Below are positions 45,713 through 55,131 of a stretch of 64,000 nt of DNA, piece after piece. How positions within the stretch are numbered: the stretch's first letter is position 1; each line of letters begins with the position of its first letter. The notes beneath the pieces are model-generated. The model was not told the DNA's origin. It saw nothing but the letters and a program-made list of their open reading frames with translations, and searched no databases. Both the position numbers and the translations under genes were made by a program. Location of the stretch: the NCBI RefSeq assembly GCF_025336485.1, contig NZ_JAODAB010000009.1, forward strand, positions 62,001 to 126,000. The letters run 5' to 3'. This DNA comes from Pseudomonas citri. Its GTDB lineage: Bacteria; Pseudomonadota; Gammaproteobacteria; Pseudomonadales; Pseudomonadaceae.

Positions 45713-47602
45713 TCAGATCTTGAAGGTGTTGACCATCTGTTGCAGGCGACGTGACTGGTTTTCCAGTTCCGTGCAGGCCTGCAAGGTTGATTGCAGGTTA
45801 CCGACCATTGCCTGATTCAGTTCATTGATGTGGCTGATGTCGCGATCCAGATTGTCCACCACTGAGGTTTGCTCCTCGGTGGCGGTGGCCACGGACAGGT
45901 TGATCTCGTCGATCTCGCCGATGCCCTGCAGCACGCGATCGAGTCGTTCGCCTGCGAGCCTGGCGGTATTGACGCTGTCGTCGCTGTGGCGCTGGCTTTC
46001 GAGCATGGCGTTCACGGCGCTGCCCGCGCCGGCTTGTAGCGCTTCGATCATGCTGTGGATTTCCTCGGCGGATTGTTGGGTGCGATGGGCGAGCGTCCGT
46101 ACTTCGTCCGAGACCACCGCAAAGCCGCGTCCGGCATCTCCGGCGCGGGCGGCCTCGATAGCCGCGTTGAGCGCCAGCAGGTTGGTCTGGTCGGAGATGC
46201 CTTTGATCACGTCGAGAATGCGGCCGATGTTCAAGGTTTTTTCGTTCAGGCTTTCGATGTCCTGGCGGGTATGGACCACTTGCGACGAGAGCTGTGACAT
46301 GGCGCTGATGCTGCGCTGCACCACCGATTGACCTTCCCGGGTCTGGTCCCGGGTATCGGAGGCGCGGCTTGACGCATGGGCGGCGCTCCGGGCGATTTCC
46401 TGGGCGGCGGCGCCCAGCTCGTTGATCGCCGTCGCGACGTTATGGGTCAGCGCCGCTTGGGTGTCGGAGCTCTTCAGGGAGGCGTTTGATGCCTGGCTAA
46501 CCCGGGCCGCCAATTGGGTCAGCTGGACACTGGACGCCAGGACGTCTCGAATTGACTGTTGAATGCGTTCGACGAAGCGGTTGAACCCTCCAGCCATCAT
46601 GCCGAACTCGTCCCGGGACAGGCTGTGCAGACGCTGGGTCAGGTCGCCTTCGCCATCGGCGATGGATTGCATGGCCGAGCCCATGCTGCGCAGCGGTCGC
46701 ATCAGGGCGTTGATCAACAGGCCCAGCAAACCGACCGTGACCAGCAGGGCAATCACGGTGGCGACCAGCGCCGAGGTGCGAAATTCATGGAGTGCGGCGT
46801 AGGCCTTTTCTTTATCCACAGACAGTCCGATGGACCAGTGCAGCGAGGGCAGGCCCTTGATGGGCGTAAAGGTGACGATCCGCGTGCGCCCGTTTTCCTG
46901 CACTTCATTCAAGGCGCTGTTGATACCCGGTGGGCCTTCGGGGAACGCTTGTGCGAGGGTCTTGGTCACCCGTTCCTTGTCCGGGTGAACCAGGATTTTG
47001 CCGTCGTCGCTGACCAGGAAGGCATAGCCGATGCCGTTGAGGTCCACGGCATTGATGATTTTCGCGAGTTCTTCCAGGTTCAGGCTCGCACCCAGCACAC
47101 CAACGGCTTTGCCATTGACCTTGATCGGCGCCGCTTGGGTCATGATCAGATAATCGATCCCCGCACCGATGTAGGGTTCGGTCAACACGGGCTCCAGGGT
47201 GCTGGACGCCTCTTTGTACCAGGCGCGCTGGCGGACGTCGTAGCCGTCAGGCATCACCCGCGCGGGATGAATGAAAAAACGACTGTCTTCAAGACCCACG
47301 TAACCGGCGATGAAGGTCTGTGAAATGATCTGTTGGGAGAGAATGCTGTCGATGGTCGGCGGCGTGGGATTGGCGGCGACGGTTTCGGCGGCGCCTTCGA
47401 GCAACAGGATTCGACCAGCCAGCCAACTGTCGAGGTTCGCGCCAAGCAACTTGCCCGTGGTTTGCAAGTTGCTGTGCAGGGCCTCGCGGGTACTGGTTTG
47501 CTGGCGGTGGTCGTTGAACAACGAAAAAGACAGGAATGCCGCCATCACGATGACGCAGGCACCCAGCAGAATCTTGTGGCCGAATTTCAGATTGATGCCC
47601 AT
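45713..47602 (-). CDS. Methyl-accepting chemotaxis protein with dCache sensor domain
   Basis: 629 aa from ATG 47602. TM1 (about 10-28), a periplasmic double-Cache domain (about 30-280), TM2 (about 288-310), HAMP (311-365), and a signalling domain with the hairpin tip [35 protein letters not shown]. The ligand pocket has Tyr121, Arg126, Trp128 and Tyr129 (YxxxxRxWY) as in amino-acid receptors of the PctA type, but the position of the amine-binding Asp173 appears to be Ser. No C-terminal CheR-tethering pentapeptide. Convergent with nadE (7-bp gap). Confidence 0.93.
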   Translation of the reverse strand: MGINLKFGHKILLGACVIVMAAFLSFSLFNDHRQQTSTREALHSNLQTTGKLLGANLDSWLAGRILLLEGAAETVAANPTPPTIDSILSQQIISQTFIAGYVGLEDSRFFIHPARVMPDGYDVRQRAWYKEASSTLEPVLTEPYIGAGIDYLIMTQAAPIKVNGKAVGVLGASLNLEELAKIINAVDLNGIGYAFLVSDDGKILVHPDKERVTKTLAQAFPEGPPGINSALNEVQENGRTRIVTFTPIKGLPSLHWSIGLSVDKEKAYAALHEFRTSALVATVIALLVTVGLLGLLINALMRPLRSMGSAMQSIADGEGDLTQRLHSLSRDEFGMMAGGFNRFVERIQQSIRDVLASSVQLTQLAARVSQASNASLKSSDTQAALTHNVATAINELGAAAQEIARSAAHASSRASDTRDQTREGQSVVQRSISAMSQLSSQVVHTRQDIESLNEKTLNIGRILDVIKGISDQTNLLALNAAIEAARAGDAGRGFAVVSDEVRTLAHRTQQSAEEIHSMIEALQAGAGSAVNAMLESQRHSDDSVNTARLAGERLDRVLQGIGEIDEINLSVATATEEQTSVVDNLDRDISHINELNQAMVGNLQSTLQACTELENQSRRLQQMVNTFKI

Positions 47603-47739
47603 GAGCAATTCTCGTCTGGTTCTTCTTATTCGTGGAGTCCCCGCAGGCTCAGGGTTGGATGGAGATTTAATGAGCGGGCAGATTTTGTCGAACGAGAAAA
47701 TACGATGGGCTGTCGTAAGTTTTTTTGTGGAGTGGACGG

Positions 47740-48336
47740 ATGACACAGGCAACCAGCACCAAAGATCGCGTACGCATCAAGAACGTCGAAGTCCTCTCGG
47801 ACAATTGGTACGTGCTGCGCAAGACCACCTATGACTACCTCGGCCGCGATGGCAAATGGCGTGAGTTGACGCGCGAGACCTACGACCGTGGCAATGGCGC
47901 CACTATCCTGCTGTACAACAAGGCCAAGCAAACCGTGGTGTTGACCCGGCAGTTCCGTTTCCCGGCCTTCGTCAATGGCTATGACGAGCTGCTGATCGAA
48001 ACCTGCGCCGGCCTGTTGGACAACGACGACCCGCACACCTGTATCCGCAAGGAAACCCAAGAGGAAACGGGCTACATCATCCAGGATGTGCGCAAAGTGT
48101 TCGAAGCCTTCATGAGCCCGGGGTCGGTGACCGAGCGGGTGCATTTTTTCGTTGGCGAGTACTTCGACGAAGACAAGCAGCACGAAGGCGGTGGCCTGGA
48201 AGCCGAGGGTGAAGAGATCGAAGTGCTGGAAATGTCACTCGATCAGGCCCTGGGCATGATCGAGCGCGGTGAGATTTGCGATGGCAAGACCATCATGCTG
48301 TTGCAGTACGCCAAGTTGCATCGGTTGCTGGATTAG
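47740..48336 (+). CDS. nudK: GDP-mannose pyrophosphatase NudK-type Nudix hydrolase
   Basis: 198 aa. It follows E. coli NudK closely as I recall it: [35 protein letters not shown] and [20 protein letters not shown]. The Nudix box runs from [10 protein letters not shown] through [10 protein letters not shown]; the Glu usual at its seventh position is Asp here. ATG 47740 has GGAG upstream. Its last 44 bp overlap the end of the convergent ftrA-type gene. Confidence 0.9.
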   Translation: MTQATSTKDRVRIKNVEVLSDNWYVLRKTTYDYLGRDGKWRELTRETYDRGNGATILLYNKAKQTVVLTRQFRFPAFVNGYDELLIETCAGLLDNDDPHTCIRKETQEETGYIIQDVRKVFEAFMSPGSVTERVHFFVGEYFDEDKQHEGGGLEAEGEEIEVLEMSLDQALGMIERGEICDGKTIMLLQYAKLHRLLD

Positions 48337-49321
48337 CCTTCAGCGCCGCCAGGGGGGTGGCTTCACGTCTGCCAAACCGTTCTCGGTAGGCGGAGGGCGG
48401 CAAGCCGACAGCGTTCCTGAAGGCCGCTCGGAAACTTTCCACCGAGCGATACCCACATGCCTGCGCGATGCTTACCGTGGGCTGGTCGGTGCTTTCCAGC
48501 AGCTCTCGTGCCCGGTTCAGCCGTTCCTGTTGCAGCCAGGCTTTGGGTGCAAGCCCCGTGGTCTCGATGAAACGCCGCAGGAAAGTACGCTCGCTCATGG
48601 CGACACGGGCGGCCATGTCGCCCACGCTCGGGGATTGATCCAGATTCTGGCGAATCCACTGCAAAACGCCGCTCAGTTCATGGCGTGGCGACTTGCTCAC
48701 GGGGGCGACGATGAATTGGGCCTGGCCGCCGGTACGTTGCGGCGCCATGACCAGGCGCCGGGCCACCGAGTTGGCGACATGGGTACCGCAATCGCGGGCA
48801 ATCAGATGCAGGCAGGCGTCGATGCCCGCCGCGCTTCCGGCTGAAGTGATCAATTGCCCGGCATCCACATACAGCACATTCGCGTCGACGTTGATGCGTG
48901 GGTAGCGTTCGGCCAGCTCCTGGGCAAACTGCCAATGGGTGGTCGCGGTTTCACCATCGAGCAGCCCGGTGGCCGCGAGGACGAATACGCCCGAACAGAT
49001 CGACAGCAAGCGCGCGCCGCGGGCATGTGCTTCGCGCAAGGCTTGCAGCAGCGCCTCGGGAGGTGGCTCGTGACGGCTGCGCCAACCGGGGACGATGATG
49101 GTGTGTGCGCTTTCGAGTGCCTCGAGCCCGGCGTCGACGCCAATCTGCAGCCCACCGAACGCACGCATCGGCCCCGGGTCGACGGCCACGATTCGGTGGG
49201 TGTACCAGGGAATGTCCAGTTCCGGACGCGGCAGGCCGAATATCTCCAGGGCGATGCCGAATTCGAATACGCAAAGGCCTTCGTAGGCGAGGATGGCCAC
49301 TGTTCCTGGAGGTGTGTGCAT
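48293..49321 (-). CDS. ftrA: GlxA/FtrA-type transcriptional regulator (DJ-1/PfpI domain + AraC HTH)
   Basis: 342 aa. The N-terminal DJ-1/PfpI-like domain (VAILAYEGLCVFEFGIALEIFG, with the LLSICSGVFVLAATGLL nucleophile-elbow region) is fused to a C-terminal AraC DNA-binding domain (SVGDMAARVAMSERTFLRRF, then SIAQACGYRSVESFRAAFR). The amidase-like domain acts as a sensor in this group. The start is ATG 49321. Its C-terminal 15 codons overlap the nudK end on the opposite strand. Target genes are not evident. Confidence 0.88.
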   Translation of the reverse strand: MHTPPGTVAILAYEGLCVFEFGIALEIFGLPRPELDIPWYTHRIVAVDPGPMRAFGGLQIGVDAGLEALESAHTIIVPGWRSRHEPPPEALLQALREAHARGARLLSICSGVFVLAATGLLDGETATTHWQFAQELAERYPRINVDANVLYVDAGQLITSAGSAAGIDACLHLIARDCGTHVANSVARRLVMAPQRTGGQAQFIVAPVSKSPRHELSGVLQWIRQNLDQSPSVGDMAARVAMSERTFLRRFIETTGLAPKAWLQQERLNRARELLESTDQPTVSIAQACGYRSVESFRAAFRNAVGLPPSAYRERFGRREATPLAALKANPATDATWRTATA

Positions 49322-49451
49322 TTGGCGTAAAACCACCGTTTATTGTCATTCGCTGCACTGTAGCGGACGCTCTCGCCTTCCTACAATCGACCGCAGGCTA
49401 TCAGCAAAACCGAGGCGGTCGCGCCTTGCAACGGGTGGATAAGGAATCGAG

Positions 49452-50441
49452 ATGAAGAAAGTCGCGGTGGTGGGCTGCACCGGTGCTGTGGGCATGACCA
49501 TGGTGCAACTGCTGGAAGACACCGAATATGAGGTGGTTTGCATGGCATCCGAGCGTTCAGCGGGCAAGCGCCTGAAAGCCGGCAGCCGCGATTACCTGAT
49601 CGAAGCCTTTTCGGTCGAAGGCTGTGCCGCGTGCGATATCGTGTTCTTGTGTGTGTCTGGCACCTTTGCCCTGGAGTATGGCGAGCGCCTGGCGGAAAAC
49701 GCCTACGTCATCGATAACTCATCGGCGTTCCGTTATCACCAGGAGATCCCGTTACTCGTCCCGCCGATCAACGGCCAGCGTTACAAGGGCGAAAAGCTGA
49801 TCGCCAACCCCAACTGTTCTTCGGCCATTGCGCTGATGGTGCTGGGGCCGCTGCATCAAGCCTTCGGCTTGGACAGCGTGATCATTTCCACTTACCAGGC
49901 CGCCAGCGGGGCGGGGCAGCCGGCGATGCTGGAGCTGCGGGAGAAGGCCAGGAGCTTCAGCGACTATGGCGATCATGACGACAGCGAGCAGTTCGCCCAT
50001 AACCTGGCGTTCAACGTGATTCCCCAAGTCGATTCGTTTGAAGCCAATGGCTACACCCGGGAAGAAATGAAGGTGGTCTGGGAGTTGCGCAAGGTTCTCG
50101 ACGAACCGGTCCTGGCCATCAGCACTACGGCGGTCCGGGTGCCGACCTTGCGCTCCCACGCTGAGAGCCTGAGCCTGCGGTTCAAGAAGCCGATCCAGTC
50201 ACTGGAGCAGGTGCGTACGTTGCTGCGCGTGGCTCCGGGTGTCGAAGTCCTGGATGAGCCTTCGCGGGGTGTTTATCCGATGCCGATGACATCGACTTAC
50301 AAGCACGCGGTGGAGGTGGGGCGGATTCGCTATAACCTGATCTACGGCGAGCACGGGCTGGACCTGTTCATCAGTGGTGACCAGTTGCTGCGGGGAGCGG
50401 CGTTGAACGCCTTTGAGATCATGCAATTGATCACGCCTTGA
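49452..50441 (+). CDS. asd: Aspartate-semialdehyde dehydrogenase-like protein
   Basis: 329 aa. It should reduce aspartyl phosphate to the semialdehyde for lysine, threonine and methionine. Rossmann start VAVVGCTGAVGMTMVQLLED, nucleophile Cys in NPNCSSAIAL, and YQAASGAGQ are diagnostic. It is shorter than the main gammaproteobacterial Asd (about 370 aa) and looks like the second type; pseudomonads normally carry asd beside leuB, so this is probably a paralogue. It stands alone between FtrA and the sulfatase-type gene. Confidence 0.82.
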   Translation: MKKVAVVGCTGAVGMTMVQLLEDTEYEVVCMASERSAGKRLKAGSRDYLIEAFSVEGCAACDIVFLCVSGTFALEYGERLAENAYVIDNSSAFRYHQEIPLLVPPINGQRYKGEKLIANPNCSSAIALMVLGPLHQAFGLDSVIISTYQAASGAGQPAMLELREKARSFSDYGDHDDSEQFAHNLAFNVIPQVDSFEANGYTREEMKVVWELRKVLDEPVLAISTTAVRVPTLRSHAESLSLRFKKPIQSLEQVRTLLRVAPGVEVLDEPSRGVYPMPMTSTYKHAVEVGRIRYNLIYGEHGLDLFISGDQLLRGAALNAFEIMQLITP

Positions 50442-50462
50442 TCGCACCCGACTGAGCGAAAA

Positions 50463-50491
50463 ATGCGCAGCTCTGTTCAATGGCTGCGCAT
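50463..50491. terminator. Hairpin between convergent asd and sulfatase-type gene
   Basis: A 9-bp stem ATGCGCAGC/GCTGCGCAT (50463-50471 with 50483-50491) lies in the 57-bp gap between two convergent stops and is flanked by A5 and a T-rich tail. Probably bidirectional. Confidence 0.7.
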
Positions 50492-50498
50492 GCTTTGT

Positions 50499-52706
50499 TC
50501 AACTGGACTGCACCTCGTGGCCTGCCTCTCCCTCACCCAGGTAGAGCGGCGGGTCTGCCTGCTCCGGCAGTTCGATCACCACGCTGAAGTCGCTGATCTC
50601 GATGGCGCCCGAACCATGGCCCAGCAAGTGGAAGGAAAATGCCTTGCGCGGTTGCGGGTTGTCGAAACGGATGTCCATCACCAGCGGTTGTTCGGGTGTC
50701 ACCGCCACGTTCGTGGGCAGGCCCATCGGCACCTCCCGTTCGAACTCCTTGGCCTTGAGGGAAATGTAGGCCGCAGGGGTTGCCTCCAAGGCGCGGATGG
50801 TCAGGCTGACGCGGGTCTGGGAACCCTGGGGCATTTCCAGGTATTGGGCACCGATCAGGTTGTCGGTCCAGTCGTTGGTGGCTTGGGCCGCCAGCGGGAT
50901 TTTTTCGGTGCTGCCGAATTGATAATGCTGGTTCTGGGGCGTGCCTAGGAGCGTCTGGCCGAGGGCTGTGGCCCGTGCGTCGATCAGCCTGGCGCGATGG
51001 CCACTGTATTGCCCGGCGTAGACGGCACGATCGGCAAGGAAGCCTTCGCTGCGGTAATCGCGGCAATGCTGCAGGAAATCGCACTCGGTCAACGTGCCTT
51101 TGCCGTCGTGGTAGCGCAGCTTGCCGTTGGTGAACGACATGATTTCTCGGCCTGTCGGGTAATCCCTGAACAGCGAGCGACCGGACAACGAAGTGGGCAC
51201 CGCAAAGCCGAAGTAATCGAGGATCGAGGCCGTCAGGTCCACATGGCCGTAGGTGCCTGCCTTGAGGGTGGGCAAGGGTTCCGGCGCCAGTGTCAGGTTG
51301 AATCCCCAGGACGAGGCCAGGCGCACATCGTCGATGCCGTGGGACTCGTCCGAGGTGATGACCACCAGGGTGTTTTCCAGGATGCCTTGGCGCTCCAGGG
51401 CCGCCAGGAAGCTCTGCAGAGCGTCGTCCAGGTAACCCACGGCCGCCTGTTTGGCGGTGTCGTAGCGCTGCAAATATTCATCCGGCGCCGAGTAAGGCTG
51501 GTGCGTGCCCACGGTCAGCAAGGTGAGCATCCAGGGCTTGTCAGCCTTTTGCAGTTGCCCGACATACTCCAGCGCGCCTTCGAAGAACGCCTTGTCGTCC
51601 TTGCCCCAGGGGAACTCCAGGTAGTTGGGCCGGGTGAACCATTCCATGCCCAGGGTCGTGTCGAAGCCGATGTGCGGCATGATCCGGTCCTTGGCCATGA
51701 ACCGCAGGCCGGCGCCCTGGAGGAAATGGGTGGAAAACCCCTGCTGACGCAGTTGAGCCGGCAGGCAAGCCTGGTTGCGCTGGGTCTGGTTGAGCATTTC
51801 GACGCCCTTGGGCGTGCCGTCGTCGAGTTTGTCGTAGTCGCCACACAGCATCGCGTACAGGCCGCGAATGGTCTGGTGGCTGTGCAGGACGTAATCGGGT
51901 GTGTTCATGCCGCGTTCGGCCCAGGCGCTGAGATTTGGCATCAGGTTTTCCTGGTAGCGACTGTTCAGGGCCTTGCGATTGGCCTCGACATAGGCGCCGG
52001 GAATGCCTTCCAGGGCAATGACCAGGACGTTGCGCGCCCGCCCCGGCGCGGCCAGCAGCGGTTCGCCAGCGAGGTCCAGGCGGGTCAGCCCTGCCATGGC
52101 CGGAGCCGGCTCCACGGCATCGCCTTCGATCCATTGCCGGGCCTGGTCCTGTCCGGCGGCGATGCCGGTGGTGATGAGTTGATGGGGCAGGTTGAACACA
52201 TTCCACTGGTCCGCTTCAGTGGGGCGCCAGGATTGGAGTGCACCATGGGCCAGCAGGAGCAATACGGATAAGGCCCAGGCATGGCGAGGCAAACGTGGCG
52301 TCGGTTGGGCGCGGCTGGCCCATTGGACGATCAGCCACACCCCCAGCGCCGCCAGCTGGAGCGCGGCCAGCCAGGGATGGGCGAAGCCACCGCCGCTGGA
52401 ATTCTCGACGAATTGCGGGTCGATCAGATAACGCGCGTCCGCTGGAGTGGGCATCCGTCCCACCGCGCTGACCAGCTCGACGGTGGCCAGCGTCAACGCA
52501 CTCCAGGCCAGCAGCACGGGCAGCGTCAGCCACCAGGCGCGACGCTGAAGCAGGGCGACCAGCAACCCGCCGATGCCCAGGTCCGAGAGGTAGCCCAATG
52601 GATCAGACCAGCCGAGGGCGAGGCGCAGGCCCATGGGGACGAGTAACACACAGCCAGTCAGGGCGATGAGGGAGGCGAGGGGATGGGTTGCAGCGCGGTA
52701 AATCAT
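50499..52706 (-). CDS. LTA synthase/alkaline-phosphatase-superfamily membrane sulfatase-type protein
   Basis: 735 aa from ATG 52706 (a GTG at 52712 is a close alternative). About five membrane helices in the first 160 residues, then a sulfatase-fold catalytic domain facing the periplasm. The metal-site Glu233 (VIALEGIPG), the nucleophile Thr279 (HSHQTIRGLYAMLCGDY) and the TSDESHG motif (Asp453, His456) are intact. The C-terminal 150 residues form an added, probably beta-rich domain. The family transfers phosphoglycerol or phosphoethanolamine, or hydrolyses sulfate esters; the substrate here is unknown. Confidence 0.83.
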   Translation of the reverse strand: MIYRAATHPLASLIALTGCVLLVPMGLRLALGWSDPLGYLSDLGIGGLLVALLQRRAWWLTLPVLLAWSALTLATVELVSAVGRMPTPADARYLIDPQFVENSSGGGFAHPWLAALQLAALGVWLIVQWASRAQPTPRLPRHAWALSVLLLLAHGALQSWRPTEADQWNVFNLPHQLITTGIAAGQDQARQWIEGDAVEPAPAMAGLTRLDLAGEPLLAAPGRARNVLVIALEGIPGAYVEANRKALNSRYQENLMPNLSAWAERGMNTPDYVLHSHQTIRGLYAMLCGDYDKLDDGTPKGVEMLNQTQRNQACLPAQLRQQGFSTHFLQGAGLRFMAKDRIMPHIGFDTTLGMEWFTRPNYLEFPWGKDDKAFFEGALEYVGQLQKADKPWMLTLLTVGTHQPYSAPDEYLQRYDTAKQAAVGYLDDALQSFLAALERQGILENTLVVITSDESHGIDDVRLASSWGFNLTLAPEPLPTLKAGTYGHVDLTASILDYFGFAVPTSLSGRSLFRDYPTGREIMSFTNGKLRYHDGKGTLTECDFLQHCRDYRSEGFLADRAVYAGQYSGHRARLIDARATALGQTLLGTPQNQHYQFGSTEKIPLAAQATNDWTDNLIGAQYLEMPQGSQTRVSLTIRALEATPAAYISLKAKEFEREVPMGLPTNVAVTPEQPLVMDIRFDNPQPRKAFSFHLLGHGSGAIEISDFSVVIELPEQADPPLYLGEGEAGHEVQSS

Positions 52707-52958
52707 ATTCACAAAAATGGGCCTTTCGGTTGAAGCCAATCCATTGAGCGGACACCTCTCCACAGGAGGAGCTTCCTTCGGTCATGAAATTGTCATGGAA
52801 AGCGATGGTACCAAGGGCGCTCACCCGTGGCCGGAACAAGCTCCAGTGTCCGGCTGCGCCTGGCTGTGGTTCACTGGCCCAGGCCCCTACAATGGCGGCT
52901 TGGCGCCGCTTTGAGGCGTGCAAAAAACTTGTATCAGGATTTCTCGTCGGGGGGATGG

Positions 52959-53861
52959 ATGGACAGGTTCCAGGAAATGCAGGTCTTTGTCGCCGTGGCC
53001 CAGGAGGCGGGTTTTTCGGCGGCGGCGCGGCGTGTCGGGTTGTCGGCGGCCAGCGTCACCCGCGCTGTGGCGGCGCTGGAACAACGCATTGGTACGCCGT
53101 TGCTGGTGCGCACCACCCGCAATGTGTACCTGAGTGAAGCGGGTCAACGTTTTCTCGAGGACTGTCGGCGGATCCTCGCCGATCTACAGGAAGCCGAGGA
53201 TTCGGCGGCCGGCAGCCACGTCCAGCCCCGTGGACAACTGGTGGTGACCGCGCCGGTATTGTTCGGCCAATTGTTCGTCACGCCGGTGCTGGTCGATTAC
53301 CTGCAACGCTTTCCCGAGGTCAGCATCAATGCCTTGCTGCTCGATCGCACCGTCAGCATGGTCGAGGAAGGTATCGACGTGGCTGTGCGCATTGGCGAGT
53401 TGCCGGACAGCAACCTGCACGCCATCCGTGTCGGCGAAGTGCGCCGGGTGGTCTGTGGCGCCCCAGGTTTCTTCGCGCAGCATGGTCGACCCCGGCATCC
53501 GGAAGACCTGGAGCGCATGCCTGTGGTGGCGTCCTCGGCCATTGGCCAGATCAGGAACTGGGCGTTTGTCGACGCCGGTCAAACCTTGTCGGTCCGGCCG
53601 GTGCCGCGCTTGGTGGTGACGGCCAACCAGGCGGCGATCACGGCGGCCTGCCAGGGACTGGGGGTGACGCGCGTCTTGTCTTATCAGGTCGCGGGCAACC
53701 TGGCGGCTGGCGAACTGGAGATCGTCCTGGCGGATTTCGAACTGCCGCCCCTGCCCATCCACGTGGTGTATCAAGGCGGGCGCAATGCGCCGGCGCGGGT
53801 CCGCAGTTTTGTCGACTTCACCGTCAGTGCGTTGCGCGAACATCCGGCATTGGGCGACTGA
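52959..53861 (+). CDS. LysR-family transcriptional regulator
   Basis: 300 aa from ATG 52959 with a G-rich ribosome site. The HTH is FVAVAQEAGFSAAARRVGLSAASVTRAVAALE; the effector domain contains the SxxxEEGIDVAVRIGELPDS block common in the CrgA/DsdC-like subgroup. It diverges from the sulfatase-type gene (252-bp gap, 52707-52958, in which I see no clear site), which it may regulate. Confidence 0.9.
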   Translation: MDRFQEMQVFVAVAQEAGFSAAARRVGLSAASVTRAVAALEQRIGTPLLVRTTRNVYLSEAGQRFLEDCRRILADLQEAEDSAAGSHVQPRGQLVVTAPVLFGQLFVTPVLVDYLQRFPEVSINALLLDRTVSMVEEGIDVAVRIGELPDSNLHAIRVGEVRRVVCGAPGFFAQHGRPRHPEDLERMPVVASSAIGQIRNWAFVDAGQTLSVRPVPRLVVTANQAAITAACQGLGVTRVLSYQVAGNLAAGELEIVLADFELPPLPIHVVYQGGRNAPARVRSFVDFTVSALREHPALGD

Positions 53862-53937
53862 AAGCGCGGCGGCGCCTCGAAGCGTTTCGTTTCGGTCTGG
53901 CAGGTATTAATCTGCCGTTTTTTTGGGGTGAGGCTTC

Positions 53938-55131
53938 ATGACTTTTCTTTTGCGGCTGTCGCTGGCCCTCACGGTGTGGCTGTTGAGCTGCTGCGAAAAA
54001 CCCCCGGCCCCGGTCCTCGATCAGCAGCTGTATATCTGGCAACGCCAGTGGACACCGGCCCACGAGCTGGCGCTGCGCGGCAGCCATGACGATTTTTCCA
54101 GTTTGCGTGTGCTGGCGTTGCAGGCTTTTCCCGGGGCCGGCTGGAGCCGGGCGCGAATCGATCCGGCATTGCTCAAGGCGGATGGTCGGGCACTGATCGC
54201 GGTGATCCGCCTCGACGGTCAGCTCAAGTCCCTGGACCAGGACGATGTGATCGCACAGATCCAGCAGGTATTGAGTGATTGGCAAGCCCAGGGCCTGGCC
54301 CCGGTGGGCGTGGAGATTGACCACGATGCCGGCAATGCGCGGTTGCCGGCCTACGGCAAGTTCCTCGCCCAACTGCGCAAGACCTTGCCGGACACGCTGC
54401 GTTTGAGCATCACTGCGTTACCGGCCTGGCTCGACAGCCCTGCATTGCCTGGGTTGCTGGAGACGGTCGACAGCAGCGTGTTGCAGGTCCATGCGGTGCG
54501 GGATCCGCGGCAGGGGCTGTTCGATGCGAAACTGGCCCGGCGCTGGGCCGAGCGCTGGGACCGGGTCACTGAGCGACCGTTCTACCTGGCGCTGCCGGCC
54601 TACGGCATGGCGTTGCTGGCGACGGAAAGCGGCGTGCCGGTGGTGGAAAGTGAAGTGCCGATCGATCGAGGCGGCGAGCGTCAGGAGTTGCTGGCAGACC
54701 CGCAACAAGTGGCCGGGCTTGCGGCAAGTTTGCGCAGCGACCCCTTGGAACACCTGGCCGGGCTGATCTGGTTTCGCCTGCCACTGGCGGGCGACCGGCG
54801 CGCCTGGAGCCTGACCACCCTCGGCGCGGTCGCCCGGGGGGACAGCCTGACCAGTCGCCTGGCCGTGCACCTGCAAGAACGGGACGGCTTGTATGACATT
54901 CGCCTGGTGAACCAGGGCAATCTCGACAGCCCCTGGCCCCAGCGCCTGACACTGCCTGTCGGCGTGTGTGACGGGGTCGATGCCCTGGCGGGTTACACGT
55001 TGCAACAAACGCCCGGACTGCTTACCTTCACCCGCATTCAGGAAGGCCGCCTGGCCGCTGGCGCACAGCGGGCAATCGGCTGGGCGCGCTGTACAAAAAT
55101 TGAACAAGGAGCTTTCAATGTTGACCCGTAA
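53938..55131 (+). CDS. DUF3142 family lipoprotein
   Basis: 397 aa. The N-terminal signal peptide ends in the lipobox LLSC (Cys18), so it is probably lipidated. The rest resembles DUF3142: a TIM-barrel-like fold with VGVEIDHDAGNARLPAYGKFL and LRLSITALPAWL strands. Such folds often belong to glycoside hydrolase relatives, but the catalytic residues are not identifiable. It overlaps the next gene by 14 nt, so the two are made together. Confidence 0.75.
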   Translation: MTFLLRLSLALTVWLLSCCEKPPAPVLDQQLYIWQRQWTPAHELALRGSHDDFSSLRVLALQAFPGAGWSRARIDPALLKADGRALIAVIRLDGQLKSLDQDDVIAQIQQVLSDWQAQGLAPVGVEIDHDAGNARLPAYGKFLAQLRKTLPDTLRLSITALPAWLDSPALPGLLETVDSSVLQVHAVRDPRQGLFDAKLARRWAERWDRVTERPFYLALPAYGMALLATESGVPVVESEVPIDRGGERQELLADPQQVAGLAASLRSDPLEHLAGLIWFRLPLAGDRRAWSLTTLGAVARGDSLTSRLAVHLQERDGLYDIRLVNQGNLDSPWPQRLTLPVGVCDGVDALAGYTLQQTPGLLTFTRIQEGRLAAGAQRAIGWARCTKIEQGAFNVDP

